64,000 bases of DNA from Cenococcum geophilum 1.58 (lineage: Eukaryota > Ascomycota > Dothideomycetes > Gloniales > Gloniaceae), in the NCBI GenBank assembly GCA_001692895.1, contig KV748231.1, positions 620,001 to 684,000 on the forward strand. The letters run 5' to 3'. Both the position numbers and the translations under genes were made by a program. The first letter of the stretch is position 1. Every line of letters begins with the position of its first letter. This document shows, piece by piece, positions 11,121 through 23,337 of the stretch. Under the pieces are notes generated by a model, which ran no database searches, was not told the origin of the DNA, and saw only the letters and a program-made list of their open reading frames with translations.

Positions 11121-14100
11121 ATATTAATCTAGGTTAGCTAGTTAGTAGAAGAAGCTACACTATCCCTTATACTTTATTTCGCAATAAATATTAAGTTTTA
11201 ACCTCTACTTTAGCTAACTTAGGAGTAAATACCTTTACCTTAATTAATACAAAGTGCGCTATAAAACTGGCTAACTTTTTAAATATACCCCTTAAAGAAC
11301 TGCCTAAACTAGTCCCTATTTGCGGTTATAACGAATGGATAGAACTACCTATTATAACTATCTTATAGATCTACCTCCGCGTTAACGGATAAAGGTAGTA
11401 TAATATCCCCTTCCTTATTATAGACCTTAGAAGCTATAATATAATCTTAAGAAAAAAATGGCTAGCCTATTTAGGCTTATAGCTTAATATACGGAATAGG
11501 CAGCTTATTTAGCCCAAAACTATACCCTTAACGCCTTCCTTTATAAAAGAGATTAGTATTATAATAAAAAACCTTATAAGGCCGTAGATAAATACCATTT
11601 ACTAGGCTAATGCAACGCGTAGGGACTAGGCTTTTAAGAAGGATATATAGCTTAATCTGTAACAGATCTGTATACTACGCCGCCCCTAGACTGCCTATAT
11701 TACACTACCCGCACCAGAGACTTAGGAAGTTAATAATAGCCTAGCTAAGTCCCTAATAGAGAACTTAGGCCCTACGCAGCTACAAAGAAAGGCTAGGGAT
11801 ATTAGATAATACACTAAACTAATAAACTAAAAGAACAACTTGCGGAAAATAGAATATAAGCTAAGGAAGACTATAAACCCTATACCACAAAATACGGCCT
11901 AATGAATATCCGTAAAAAAAACCTATAAACCTCCCACTAGTTAATATCTGCTATATTAGCGCTATAGGATTCTACTAAAACCTAGTTTAGCTTAATACCG
12001 TTACCTTTATAACTAGCTTATACAAAATTAATTAAATAATTAAAAAGAAAAAAGCCCTAGCCTAAGAGAAAGGCGAGCTTATAGATAAGGAGCTAGTAGA
12101 ACAGAAACTACCTCATTAATATTAGAAATTTAAAAACACCTTCTCTAAAGCAGCGTCTAATATACTCCCGCCTTACCGACCGTATAACTATAAGATTAAA
12201 ATTAAGCCGGATAAGGTAGTTACCCTTAGCTATAGCCCCCTCTAATAGCAATCTACTGCCGAATTATAGGCCATAAAGTAGTATCTTATTAATAACCTAG
12301 ATAAGGGCTTAATTAAGCCTAATTAAGCCCCTTTTAACTCACCTATTCTCTTTACTAAAAAGCTAAATAGAGGACTTCGTTTCTATATTAACTACCATAA
12401 GCTTAATAATTTAACCTTTAAAGACCGCTACCCACTGCCTTTACTTAATAAGACTTTAGCCCAAATAAGTAGAGCTAAGATCTTTACAAAGCTTAATATC
12501 CGCTAGGCTTTTTACCAAATTAGAATAAACCCTAAATTAGAAAACCTTACTATGTTTCGGACCCGTTACAGAATATACAAATATAAAATACTACCTTTTA
12601 AACTAACTAATGGACCGGCCATATACCAACGATATATAAATAACGTACTATTTAACTACCTTAATAACTTATATACAGCATACCTAGATAATATTATAAT
12701 CTACTCTAAAAACGAACTAGAATATAAAGAGTATATCTATAAAGTCCTATAACGGCTTTGGGAAGCTAGCCTCTAAGCCAATATTAAGAAGTTAGAATTT
12801 AGTGTTAAGCGTATAAAGTACCTAGGGTATATTATTAGTATAAACAGGATTAAAGCAGATCTAGAAAAGACGGCTATAATTAACTAATAGGTACTCCTAA
12901 GGACCGTAAAGGGGGTATAGTTATTCTTAGGGTTCTATAACTTCTACTAACGCTTTATTAAAAACTACAGCAGGATTACCCGGCTACTAAGCCTACTTAC
13001 CCACAAGGACCAGCCCTTTTACTTTAATACCGTATATAGGCAGGCCTTTAATAAGCTTAAGAAACGACTAGTCTCTGCTCCCTTACTCGCCCACTTTAAC
13101 CTAAAATGGCCCTTAATACTAGAAACCAATGCCTTAGATAGTATTATAGCTAGCATTTACTTCTAAAAGCAGACAAACGGAGAATAGCACCCTATTGCTT
13201 ACTATTTAAAGACTATAGTAGATACTAAGCTAAACTACCCAATTCACGATAAAAAAATGCTGGCTATTATCTCTAGCTTTTAGCACTGGCGAGCCTAACT
13301 AGAAGGCACCCCTAAGTCTATCTAGGTAGTTTCTAATTATAAGGCCTTAGAATATTTTATAATAATAAAGGCCCTTACAGCCTAACAGGCGCGCTAGGCA
13401 GACACCCTATCTTAATTTAACTTCCTAATTATATATAGGCCAGGCGCCACCAACTATATAGACGCTTTTATAAGGCGTAAATAGGATATAAATAACCAGA
13501 CAGCTATAAAGATCTCATTACGGACCTAAGCGCTACTATAACTAGAGCACCTTAACTCCTAGATACGGGCAAAACTAAATACAGACTCTTTAGATGCTAA
13601 GATATACCCTATTAACTCCATAAAACTAAACCTTATTAATAAACTACTATAGGTAAACCGTACGGCCCCTTCTCTACAGGAGTACCACGAAAAGGCAAAG
13701 AACGTTTCTAGCCCATAGTCCCTTAAAAGTGAACTACTTAAGCACCGCGAACGGCTAGTGGTAGTAGAGGAATAAAACTTATAGACTTAGCTTATTACCG
13801 AAGCATATGCCTAGGTCTCTACAGCCCACCCTAGAAAAAATAAGACCTATAAAATTATTAGCGACCGCTACTACTAGCCCGGAATAATTATAGATATTAA
13901 CCGCTATATACAGAACTGCAATAACTACTATAGGTCCACAATTCCACAAGATAAAACCCTAGGACTATTAAAACCCCTTCTAATACCTAACCGCCCCTAG
14001 CAATATATCTCTATAGACTTTTATAAGCTACCTCTAGACCGTAACGGATATAATATAGTTATAATCCTAGTTAACTACTTCAGTAAGCGCCCATTTTTAA

Positions 14101-15180
14101 TTCCCTATCATAAGAATATTAACGCTAAAGAGGTAGCCTAACTATATATCCACTACGTCTACCAAATTTACGGACTACTAGACACTATTATATCTAACTA
14201 TAGGCCGCAGTTTATATTAGCCTTTTAGAATAAATTTACCTAGATCTTAGGTATTAGGCTAAAGCTTTCTACGGTATATTACCCCCAGACAGATAGTTAA
14301 ATAGAGATTATAAATTAATACTTAGACCAAAGACTCCGGCCTTTTGTTAACTACTTCTAGGATAACTAGGCTAAACTATTACCCTTAATAGACTACGCCT
14401 AAGCAACCTTACCCCACGACTCTACCGGATTTGCCCCTATTTAACTAGAAATGGGTTACCTACCCCATATAAGCTTTAACTAGGAAAGACTAAAAGGGCC
14501 CCAGACCGTACGCGAAAAACTATCTCATAAGGAAGCCTAGTAGTACGCTAAGCGCTTAGAAGAAGCCTAGAAAGTAGCCTGTATAAACCTAAAAAAGGCC
14601 TAGAAATTAATAGAATAATAGGCAAATAAGCATAGGCGCGAGCCTAACTTTACTATAGGCGATATAGTCTAGGTTATAACAAAGAACTAGAAGACAAAAC
14701 GGCCTAGCTATAAGCTAAACTATAAAATAGCAGGACTATATAAGATTCTTAATAAAGTAGGCAACTCGTACAAGGTTAAGCTCCTAGACTTAATTAAAGT
14801 TTACCATATCTTCTTACCGGATAAGCTACGGAAAGCTATAAATAACCTATTACCCGGACAAAAAAATAAACCTCCCCTGCTAATTTAAGTTAATGGTAAT
14901 AATAAATAGGAAATTAAAGAAATACTGGCCTATAAACTTATAAAGGGAACGTTAAAGTATTATATTAGTTAGAAAGGATATAACCCAGACCCCACTTAGT
15001 ACCCTATATAGAACTTTATAGGTAGTCCCTATAAGCTCTAGGAGTTCTATAGCCATTACCCTAATAAACCCAGACCACTAAAGTACCTAGATAAGTAGAT
15101 AAAATGCTAGCATAACGAAGATAATAAGCTACTAGAAGAATATAAGGACAAAAACGCCCTAGAAATTTCTTAGTTATGTT
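11121..15180 (+). pseudogene. Gypsy 2 pol with C-terminal chromodomain
   Basis: Domains in order: protease remnant (LINTKCAIKLANF, active-site Asp-Thr/Ser-Gly region decayed) near 11240; reverse transcriptase 12170-12850 with FKLTNGPAIYQRYINN and YLDNIIIYS (YLDD box with one Asp to Asn); RNase H near 13110 (LETNALDS, Asp to Asn); integrase about 13830-14600 with YISIDFYKLPL, a second Asp region around SNYRPQF, and YYPQTDS; chromodomain near 14900-15090, where KYYIS-KGYNPDPT-YP fits the YLVKWKGY..TWEP fold with Trp lost to stops. The chromodomain places it among chromoviruses, which target histone-marked heterochromatin. A short open stretch at 12552-12752 is just the RT core. Confidence 0.9.
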
Positions 15181-15299
15181 AGGTGTTAAGATATCTAGGA
15201 ACTTTAACCGGCAGTTAAAGTTGTCTAATTAGTTAGATTTTCTTGCTAAGACTTTTAGCGACAAAGCCTAAGGGCAGGCTTTTTTAGAGGGGGGGGTAA

Positions 15300-15545
15300 T
15301 GTTACGGCACTGGCAGAACTGGCAGAACTTGGTAGAACTTCGCACCGGCAAGTTGCCACAGATTGCCACAGATTGCCGTATATTGCGATCACGTGACGCA
15401 AAGATCTTATAAAACACCGAACGGCGCTACTCTTCTTCTCCTTTCCTTTCCCTAGCTTTAGATTCTCGTTTATAGACAATCCAATTGTACAGGCTTGCGC
15501 AACCCTTTTGCCGTGCTTATGTCTCAATTGACTAAGTCGCTAATA
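15300..15545 (+). repeat. 3' LTR of Gypsy 2
   Basis: Begins TGTTACGGCACTGG directly after the G-rich polypurine tract (about 15279-15299) and ends CGCTAATA, where the terminal CA became TA. It keeps more ancestral bases than the left LTR at its start. Confidence 0.95.
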
Positions 15546-16230
15546 ACTACTTTATTTAAGCTAAAGCTAATATTATATAATAGGTACTCTTTAAATTAAA
15601 TAAAGCTCTCTTACTTTAAGTAAAGAATATATAGGCGAAGTTTAATAAGTACTACCAGAGAATAGATAACTCGCCTCTTTACGCTACTGCGCTTATTCTT
15701 TACCTAAATTATTATATAAAGTATATTAAAACATTTTAGAAGAAGGAATAGTAGAAAATAATACTTTTAAAGGTCTAATAGCTCTGGGAAATATACTAAG
15801 AATTAGAGAAGCCTTCTTTTTAAATAGTATTATATAATAAGCTATTATAAGATAAGTATAAGGAACTTAATAAGTATAATTAAATTATAAATAAGTTAAA
15901 TGAAAAGGTTACTTAACTAGCAAGCCAGGATAAGTATAATAACTACTACTCTAAAGTACTATATAAAATTAAAGTTTCTCTACTTTAGTAGTAGTCTTAA
16001 GAATAACAAATAAAGCGCTAGCTATGGCTTTTACTTTTTGCAAAAGAGGTACCTTTAACCCTAGCTATAAGTAACAAGCTAGAGAGAGTATTTTTAGGAG
16101 GGCGTTATATAGTATTATGGGAGAGAGTGCAGCTTAGATTATAGAACCTTAAGAAGATGGAGTATATAAAGAGCTAGCACCAAAGTAGGATTTTAAAAGA
16201 AATATAGTAGTTATATAAAGAAAGGTATAT

Positions 16231-17090
16231 AAGAGATATATTGTATAACGCTAAGGGGAAGGGTATAAGATATATAAATAAAATAGTTTTAGGTAAAAGG
16301 TAACCACTAAAGGCGCGTAGGTGGCGTAGGTAAATATATACTAAGTTTAAATCCTACTAATGTTGTCCTTTATTAGGAATTGGGTAATATAATTATTTAG
16401 TACACCTCCTGTCCTACTATATAAGATATTCTTAGGTAATATTGCCATACTATAAGTAAACTCTCCTCTCTATATAATATACCTATAACTAACTAGCCTT
16501 AAGATAAGTAGAAGAAGGTAGAAGCTTTACTGGCAATTAATATTAAGGCTTAGGTAGGGGGTATATTAGAAAAGTAGGTGCGGATAGGGAGGCCTTTATA
16601 TATAAATGTAATTCTAATTTAAAGTCGTAGATCTCTAAATATAACTATAAGTAACCTATATTACTTATATAAGGTAAAGAGCTAATTAATACTAGTTCTG
16701 CGAGGCTTATATAGCGACTCCGCGTCGTCTAGTGGGCCCTCACCCCTTTACTAAGTATAGGAGTCTCCTAGGGTTCTATAGTAGGTGCTGTGGAAATTAT
16801 AAGTGGCGGGATTATAGAGCTCGATATTCGTTATATAATAAAATTTCTTAGCCTATAGTAGCGGCGGTAGGAGTACTAGAGGGTAAGGATTAGATTATAG
16901 AACTAGAGGATAATAAGGAATAGATAAAAGCTACTAAAATTTAACTGCTAGGTCTCCTCTCTTTTTTACTATTTTTATTTTATTTTATAGTATCTTATAT
17001 AAGAAAAAGTATAAGTAAAGAGGGTAGAAATTAGCAGGAAAGTTAAGGATATTAGTAGAATTCCCTATGGTCGCTTATTTAGTAGGGTTA
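16231..17090. other. AT-rich spacer, RIP-affected
   Basis: No gene or family recognised. Base composition returns to GC-balanced sequence sharply at about 17,090, near a short imperfect palindrome (ATTGATATGATATCG...TCGTATCAAT, about 17103-17131). Confidence 0.5.
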
Positions 17091-17173
17091 ATTAAAAAAT
17101 TCGATTGATATGATATCGCTTATCGTATCAATCTAATCGATACTGATTTTCGCCCACCCTGGATGGGTGGGTA

Positions 17174-17324
17174 TCCCTTAACCCGCCGAGTTACGTCCAT
17201 CTGTTATCGATAAGGGTTTAGCCAATCAGATCAATAGGATCAAGGCTCCGTGACCATACGCGTAGTTTTGATTCTGGTGTTCCGCACGGACCATCTACTA
17301 GATGGACGCCGGCGGGTTAAGGGA
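17174..17324. mobile_element. 151-bp MITE, TA-flanked
   Basis: Perfect 15-bp terminal inverted repeats TCCCTTAACCCGCCG / CGGCGGGTTAAGGGA flanked by TA on each side (17172-17173, 17325-17326). Similarity of the arms continues inward for another ten or so bases (ACGTCCATCT / AGATGGACG). TA duplication and size suggest a non-autonomous Tc1/mariner-class element. Confidence 0.8.
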
Positions 17325-17326
17325 TA

Positions 17327-18086
17327 ACTCAGGGGTCCCAATGATATTTATATCCATTGCTTCTTAACGATATATTCATTCATAAGCAATGATAACAATT
17401 AGACTTTTTGAGATCCTTATGAATATATATAGGAGACTTGAAACCTCGTGGTGTAGTAAAAGGATGCTAAGTTTTATGCGCAGTCTATATTCTGATATAT
17501 ACGCAAGAGTAAAAATTTAATACTTGCCTTCAGATGCTTCTTTATTATAATATTATTCGACCCCTCCCTCCTCTCTCACCACAACACCAACCATGATCTC
17601 GTGATATAGCTTCCCCCATGCCAAGACTGGTGATGTAGCTTATATAAGCCATATCACGAATATCCATTCATATCGTGATATTTTAGCTCCCTTAATGATA
17701 ATGATTGATATTTGGTCAAAATATCAATCCATTCATCACTGAGACCGCTGCGGTATGACCAAGCTTATCGCCGGTTGCCACCGCTACCGCATCATTCGCC
17801 TCCTGCTGCACTCCGTCATTCCCATCATTGGCTTCGTCCTCCCCTGCTCCAACTAAAAGTGCCCATTTCTGCTAAAAATTTCCACAAGTCAGTAATGGTT
17901 ACTACAGCCAAACATCTCAATCTCAGAACATACCTTGGATTCTAGACCTATAGCCTCCATTATCATAAGCTGCGCTCGGGTTGCTGCGCTGAAGCTTGTC
18001 GAGGTTGGTGGTTGGCGGTTGCTCAAATTTAACTTCGTCTGCTTAGACGTGATCCCTTTCGAATACGTGCACCGAAGAAGCTTTTC
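17327..18086. other. Intergenic region 3' of the Clr5-ankyrin gene
   Basis: GC-balanced, with several dispersed copies of a GATATC/ATATCAC-like word between 17345 and 17735 but no credible gene. Small open frames at 17712-17945 and 17935-18321 on the plus strand lack introns, family motifs or codon bias, and the second runs antisense into the ankyrin gene. Confidence 0.5.
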
Positions 18087-21000
18087 TCAGCTTCTAGTGG
18101 ACACATTGTGGCGAGTTTCTAGAACCTTACACACAGCGTCATGCCCATATCTCGCAGCCAATTCTCGCGCACTTTTGAATTGCTTCGGGGCCACCCCAGC
18201 GTTGAGCAGCAGCTGTAACATATCAATGCGGCCGTGTTCCGCAGCTCCTTCAAGGGCTGTCCTGCCTCTTATAATAGCAGATGCAGCATTCACATCCGCT
18301 TTAGTATTGAGAAGTAACTGAGCAATCCTTACATATCCTCCGATTGCAGCAGCTTGAAGTGCAGTATACCCACGTTCGTTAGCTGGAGGAATATTGACAT
18401 CCGCACCGGCATCAACTAGAATCTGAACTAGCTCGATATTGCCTTTCCCTGCTGCCGCTTGAAGCGCGGTACGCCCACCTTTATTAGCTGGAGGAGCATT
18501 AACATCTGCACCAGCGTCAAGCAAAATCTGAACTAGCTCAATATTTTCTTTTTCCGCTGCCTCTTGGAGTGCAGTACGCATATCTTCATCATCTGGAGGG
18601 GCGTTAACATCTGCATCAGCATTAAGTAAAATCCGAACTAGCTCAATATTTTCTTCTTTTGCCGCCTGTTGAAGCACAGTACGCCCACACTTAGCTGGGG
18701 GGGCGTTGACATCCGCACCAGCATCGAGCAATATCCGAACTAGCTCAATATTACCGTTTTCTGCTGCCGCTTGGAGTGCGGTACACCCAAAACGATTAGC
18801 TGGAGGGGCGTTAATATCTGCACCAGCATCAAGCAAAATCTGAACCAGCTCGATATTACCGTTCCCTGCTGCCGCTTGGAGTGCAGTACGCCCTAAAATA
18901 TTAGCTGGAGGGGCGTTAATATCTGCACTAGCATCAAGTAAAATCTGAACCAACTCGATATCCTCGTTTTCTGCTGCCATTTGAAGTACAGTGCGCCCAG
19001 TATCAGCTGGAGGAGCGTTGACATCCGCACCAGCGTCAAGCAAAATCTGAACTAGCTCGATATTGCCGTTCCCTGCTGCCGTTTGAAGTGCAGTATACCC
19101 TTCATCAGCTGGAGGAGCGTTGACATCTGCACCAGCGTCAAGCAAAATCTGAACTAGCTCGATATCCCCTTGTTCTGCTACTTCTTGGAGTGCAGTACGT
19201 CCAATAAAATCAGCTGGAGGGGCGTTGACATCCGCGCCAGCATTAAGTAAAATTTGAACTAGCTCGATATTTGTGTCCCCCGCCGCCGCTTGGAGTGCGG
19301 TACATCCTATATCAGTTGAAGGGGCGTTGATATCTGCACCAGCGTTAAGTAAAATCTGAACTAATTCAATATTTCCGTTTGTTGCTGCGGCTTGAAGTGC
19401 AGTATACCGATCTGTATCTGTTACAGGGGCATTAACATCTGCGCCAGCATCAAGCAAAACATGAACTAGCTCAGTATTTCCGTTTATTGCTGCTGCTTGG
19501 AGTGCAGGACACCGATCCATATCAGTGGAATGGGCGTTGATATCTGCACCAGTGTCAAGTAAAATCCGAACTAACTCGATATTCTCGCTGTGTACTGCCT
19601 CTTGAAGTGCAGTGAGCCCCCCCTCATCTGCTGGAGGAGCGTTGACATCTGCACCAGCGTTGAACAAAATCTGAATTAACTCGATATTTCCGTTCCCTGC
19701 TGCCGCTTGGAGTGCGGTACTCCCAGCACGATCGGCTGGAGGGGCGTTAACATCTGCACCAGCATTAAGTAAAATCCGAACTAGCTCGATATTTCCGTTC
19801 CCTGCTGCCGCTTGAAGTGCGGTACGCCCATAGTTAAAGACTGGAGGGATGTTGACATCTGCACCGGCATCAAGTAAAATCTGCGCGATTTCGGTGCTTC
19901 CCTTGCTCGCAGCATACTGAAGAGGAGACCATTCATTGTACCCCATAGGCGAATCGGGGTTTGCTCCAGCTTGGATTATAATGTGTGTGATTGATGCGTC
20001 ATTAAGTCGCAGTGCACTTGCGAGGAGGTTTGATGCAAACGCTTCAATTGTCGGTGAATCAAAGGAGAGCAAGGATGAAAGGAACCCGTGTCCCTGAATT
20101 CCATTAACCCATTGGACGATTTTGTCGCTCTCAGTCGCTGAGAGGATGTTGTTTGACAGCAGATTGATAACGTAGCTGAGGAATTGCAGGAACCCGCCTT
20201 TGGACCCAAAGATCTCCCGAACGCTTTCTAGAAGCTCCCCGTCGTGCCTTTCCAATATGAAAAGTTGGAGGTACGAGTACATGGATTGGATATTTTTCTC
20301 ACTATCGTGTGTAGTCGGATTTGGAGCCCAGCGACCAAACACAGCTTGTACGAAGCTTGACACATCACCGAATGATTCCACTGTCCACTTGAGATCCGAT
20401 GAGCCTCCATAAAATGGCACTAAGTTGAGATCGTTCATTATGTTTTTCCAATCTTCATCTATGGAAGCGCCATATTCTGGATCTTCTATAATGAAACCAG
20501 ACTGAGGGGAGTATGATAGTGAATTAAGAGGATGGATATGATGTTCCACTGCGGCTAATTCGGAAGTATGGTTATGCATGATCGAACTGATGACTGAGGA
20601 CCGAGGGAGCTCAACTATCAGAATTTTAGCAAGTGAGAATGGCTACTTTGTTAGAGATTCAAGCCCATACTGCCTTGAGCCTTTAGAAGCTCGTGAAATT
20701 GGTCTTGAAATCCAAACCAGGGGAGGTTATCTACCAGAAAGGTGCGTAATGGAGAGGGCGTGCGGATCGAAACCCTTTCAGGCGTCTTTGGACTTAGAGC
20801 TAGCCAGGCTTAGTCATCGGGATACTCCTATTGTATGGTGGATTACCTCGTCGATATTTCTCTATAGTGGATACAGAGTTACGGCCTATCTCCTTCCGAA
20901 TCTTGTCCTTGGGCACAAGAACACCATCGATGTACACATCACTTTCCTTTCCCGCCCTCTTCCTTTTAGACTGTCGATGGTTGATAAATTTCCATACGGA

Positions 21001-21252
21001 CGGGTTCACATTCTTGCGGAAACCCCATTTCCTGAAATGACGCTCATACTGTGTTTTGCTTACGTTCTGTTAGCTTCTTCGTTCTCGCTCAAAAACGGTG
21101 TCTTACGTTGCGACAAAGTCGTAGGAGCCAGCCATAATGTCCATGATTTCTTTAAGTGTCCTATCTTCCTTTAAGTACAAATCTTGTATCGTGATTTTGT
21201 GCTTGTCCATTTCGGTTTTAGCTGCAGCTTTATCGACCAGTTTGAGCGACAT
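18087..21252 (-). CDS. Clr5-domain ankyrin-repeat protein, 4 exons, ~1,004 aa
   Basis: The long frame 20579-18087 is only the last part of the gene. Exon 1 (21252-21107) starts MSLKLVD and encodes the first half of a Clr5 domain (HKITIQDLYLKEDRTLKEIM). A 48-bp intron (21106-21059; GTAAGA, branch GCTAAC) leads to exon 2 (21058-20847), which completes it with QYERHFRKWGFRKN. A 47-bp intron (20846-20800) and exon 3 (20799-20671; SPKTPERVSIRTPSPLR) follow, then a 56-bp intron (20670-20615), and exon 4 holds the rest. All phases agree. The C-terminal ~630 residues are about 17 ankyrin repeats, most carrying ALQAAA and DAGADVNAPPAD. Clr5 is a helical N-terminal module common in fungal ankyrin proteins and named after a fission-yeast silencing factor; ankyrin arrays bind proteins. 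The actual partner is unknown. No NACHT/ATPase domain is visible. The gene is unbroken despite RIP-ravaged neighbours. Confidence 0.88.
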
Positions 21253-22447
21253 TGTGAGTAAGAGTAAGCTTTTGGTAATGAAACGATGTTGATGGGTGTT
21301 TGCATAAAGGAACATGAGCACGCGTAAGGTTGATAAAGAAATAATAAATGTCGGGACTTGCTTCCTAGGCCGTTTCGTTTGTGGGGCATAATGACACACC
21401 GTTAATACCCATTGGCTGCGACCGAAATCTTCTGCTCGCTTCACATTGTTATTTGCGCCACCCTAAGGATTCTAGCCTCGCCGATCAATTGGTCTGCTCC
21501 AAAATCTTTGTTTGACGGTGTTTGGGCCATTCACCTGATAAGCTCGTTAAGGCAGCGCCGCGCTGACAAGGAGTCTGGATATTGTAAACTTTCAGGGTAC
21601 TTTAAAACGACGGCGTTCAGACTACCCTCACGCAAGTCCCGATCCACAGCACAGCCTGTCTGCGGGAATGGTAACCCTAGGCTTACTTGGAAAACTATTC
21701 CAAAGCATCCGAGGACGCGGAGGAGAGTAAGTATACGGACTTGACTTCAAGTGACAAATATGAAGATAATATCAGGATCTGTTATCTCACTTTCAGAGTT
21801 TCAGTCATTCCTGGGACCTTATCCAGACTTCTTGTTTGAGCCGCTTTATGAACAGGCGATCACTATAATCCGACGCAACATGACTGCGGCTGTGGTTAAG
21901 AGAAGGCACAACGAAGGGATGTGTTGTCGTCAGGTGCAGACACGAGGAGCTGGCCTAGTGCGGATCCAACCCTTTACATTCCAGAAATTTGTTTGATATT
22001 GTAAGTTATTCGCAAAAATACACACCAAGTGGGACTGGACGAAGTGGAGAACGATATGGAATTGACAGCCGTGAGTCTACACCATATATCGAGCAGACTG
22101 ATAAGTCGACGCATCGACAACGCATCAATAAATGGCAGCAAGGGAGGCAGATTCAAAGTAGTGAATCAATAAAAAAATGTCGCTCATGCTATAGCTTTAT
22201 GAAAGTGATTGGACTCGAGCATAGATAAGCCGGGAATCGGATATACAGACCGTACAATATGATCTCCCTTTGCAGGCATTGATTGAATTCAAAATGAGGC
22301 GTCTGTCGACTTCGGTAGAGGTACAACCTTGGCTCTCAATAAATGCCTATAAACACACTAGTTTTCTCGGTACAGAGACAACTACTATTTACTGTGTGAT
22401 CTTGAAGAGTAGTAAACCTAGATCGTCTTTTACTCTGGTGAGAGTGA
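21253..22447. other. Upstream region of the Clr5-ankyrin gene; no gene seen
   Basis: About 1.2 kb of GC-balanced sequence. Short frames on both strands (e.g. 21412-21744, 21989-22228) show no motif, intron or start context. The right end (about 22380-22447) may hold the displaced 3' end of the SANT-like pseudogene: joined at the hAT target site, the minus strand stays open for about 20 codons to a stop. Confidence 0.5.
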
Positions 22448-22476
22448 GCATGGGACAGACTTGCTAATAAACAAAC
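22448..22476 (+). repeat. Left TSD and TIR of the 22.3-kb hAT unit
   Basis: TSD GCATGGGA at 22448-22455, then the terminal inverted repeat beginning CAGACTTGCTAATAAA (22456-22476, 21 bp). It is matched without mismatch by the right end. An 8-bp TSD and CAG terminus are diagnostic of hAT elements. Confidence 0.92.
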
Positions 22477-22745
22477 AATTCAAACCATCGATCTTTGGTT
22501 TGGTTGATTGGATATTTTAAAGCTTCAAGCTTGTTTATTTCGTTTGGTTAATCAAACTAGCAAACGGTTTAGTTAGATTTGACTATTTAGATAGATTTAT
22601 ATACATTTTTACGCGACAGTAGGAAGATCTAGGAGCTCTATACTACAATTTGGTGATAGGCATTTGGTATAGTACTAAGCTTATAAAAGTCAGATAAGGT
22701 CACGTGACTCCAACTTTAATGCAGAGTTTTCCTTATCTCATAAAT

Positions 22746-22897
22746 CAGACCCCCGGGGAGAAATTGCGCCACGGCGTAGCGCTAAGGGCTAGCATCACTC
22801 CTAAGCCAATTAGATTACTGAACCCTAGTCCTGTGGATTCCTGTAAACTCCTAGACCAATCAGATCGCACCAAGAGGAATTTCTCCCCAAGGGTCTG
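22746..22897 (+). repeat. CAGAC..GTCTG inverted-repeat element, copy A
   Basis: Ends CAGACCCCCGGGGAGAAATT and AATTTCTCCCCAAGGGTCTG are inverted. The interior shares GCTAA...CTCCTAAGCCAATTAGA with copy B (27097-27229, opposite orientation), and the flanks TTATCTCAT-AAT and AGAGCTTATGGGC are shared too, so the true repeat unit is longer than the core. Confidence 0.7.
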
Positions 22898-23164
22898 AGA
22901 GCTTATGGGCCCTCTTTATATAAGAACTCAATGTTTCTTGTTAGGCGACAACTCTTCCATTACAACGCTGTATCTCAACCCTTTTATAACGTCTAGTTAT
23001 TATAAAAATACTATAAGGTAGGAGCTCTTTAATTTCTCTATCTATTGCAATAAATAACGACGTCGTGGCTATATTAGTTAGTCGTATTTTCGTTGGTCGT
23101 ATTTTCGTTGGTTGTATTTTCATCGGTCGCAAAAATCGTCAGTCGCAAAACTCGTCGGTCGCAA

Positions 23165-23337
23165 TCTTACCTCGCTGCTCTGCTCGAAGCTCTGCATGAG
23201 GTTCTGCTCGAAGCTCTGCACGAGGCTCTGCTCGAAGCTCTGCACGAGGCTTTCTTGAAGCTCTGCACGANGGCTTTTCTCGAAGCTCTGCACGAGGCTC
23301 TGCNCGANGCTCTGCTCGAAGCTCTGCTCGAAGCTCC
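23165..23337. repeat. Minisatellite, ~12-bp unit GAAGCTCTGCTC/GAGGCTCTGCAC
   Basis: About a dozen tandem variants of a GC-rich 12-15-bp unit. Three N calls (23271, 23304, 23308) lie here. The same unit recurs at 50.87-51.55 kb and, diverged, at 33.1-35.1 kb. The small open frames across it in several frames are a by-product of a stop-free repeat unit. Confidence 0.85.

Larger units (their letters stand above)
9541..15545 (+). mobile_element. Ty3/Gypsy chromovirus 2, complete, 6,005 bp
   Basis: Two 246-bp LTRs (9541-9786 and 15300-15545) flank a Gag-pol interior. The element duplicated ACTAC (9536-9540 and 15546-15550). A polypurine tract ending in eight or more G lies directly before the right LTR. 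My hand alignment of the LTRs finds about 17 differences, all transitions and no indel, the expected outcome of RIP. The interior keeps gag, protease, RT, RNase H, integrase and a chromodomain in the expected order but with many stops. Confidence 0.95.
8184..16230 (+). pseudogene. hAT transposase 1, split by two LTR insertions
   Basis: Three plus-strand segments (8184-8944, 9161-9540, 15551-16230) join to one hAT-family (hobo/Ac/Tam3) transposase. Segment 1 contains the ADN-(A)SNN-(D)T motif, decayed to ADNSIINNILY, and W-DPIQ-RIRY-GYTINL, the family's RCxGHxINL region. Segment 2 carries TRWNSWYQML. Segment 3 carries NSPLYATALILYPN and the C-terminal dimerisation region ERVFLGGR..LWERVQL. The first catalytic Asp has become Asn. 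A solo LTR (8945-9155) and a Gypsy element (9541-15545) interrupt it, each with a 5-bp target duplication, which shows the segments were once contiguous. Terminal repeats of this hAT were not identified. Confidence 0.85.

Noticed and set aside
12552-12752. Stand-alone small gene
   Set aside because: It is the reverse-transcriptase core of Gypsy 2, open by chance between RIP-created stops.
19976-21444. Several small ORFs on both strands over the Clr5-ankyrin gene
   Set aside because: Most are shadows; 21103-21444 and 20800-21009 minus contain its exons 1 and 2 rather than separate genes.
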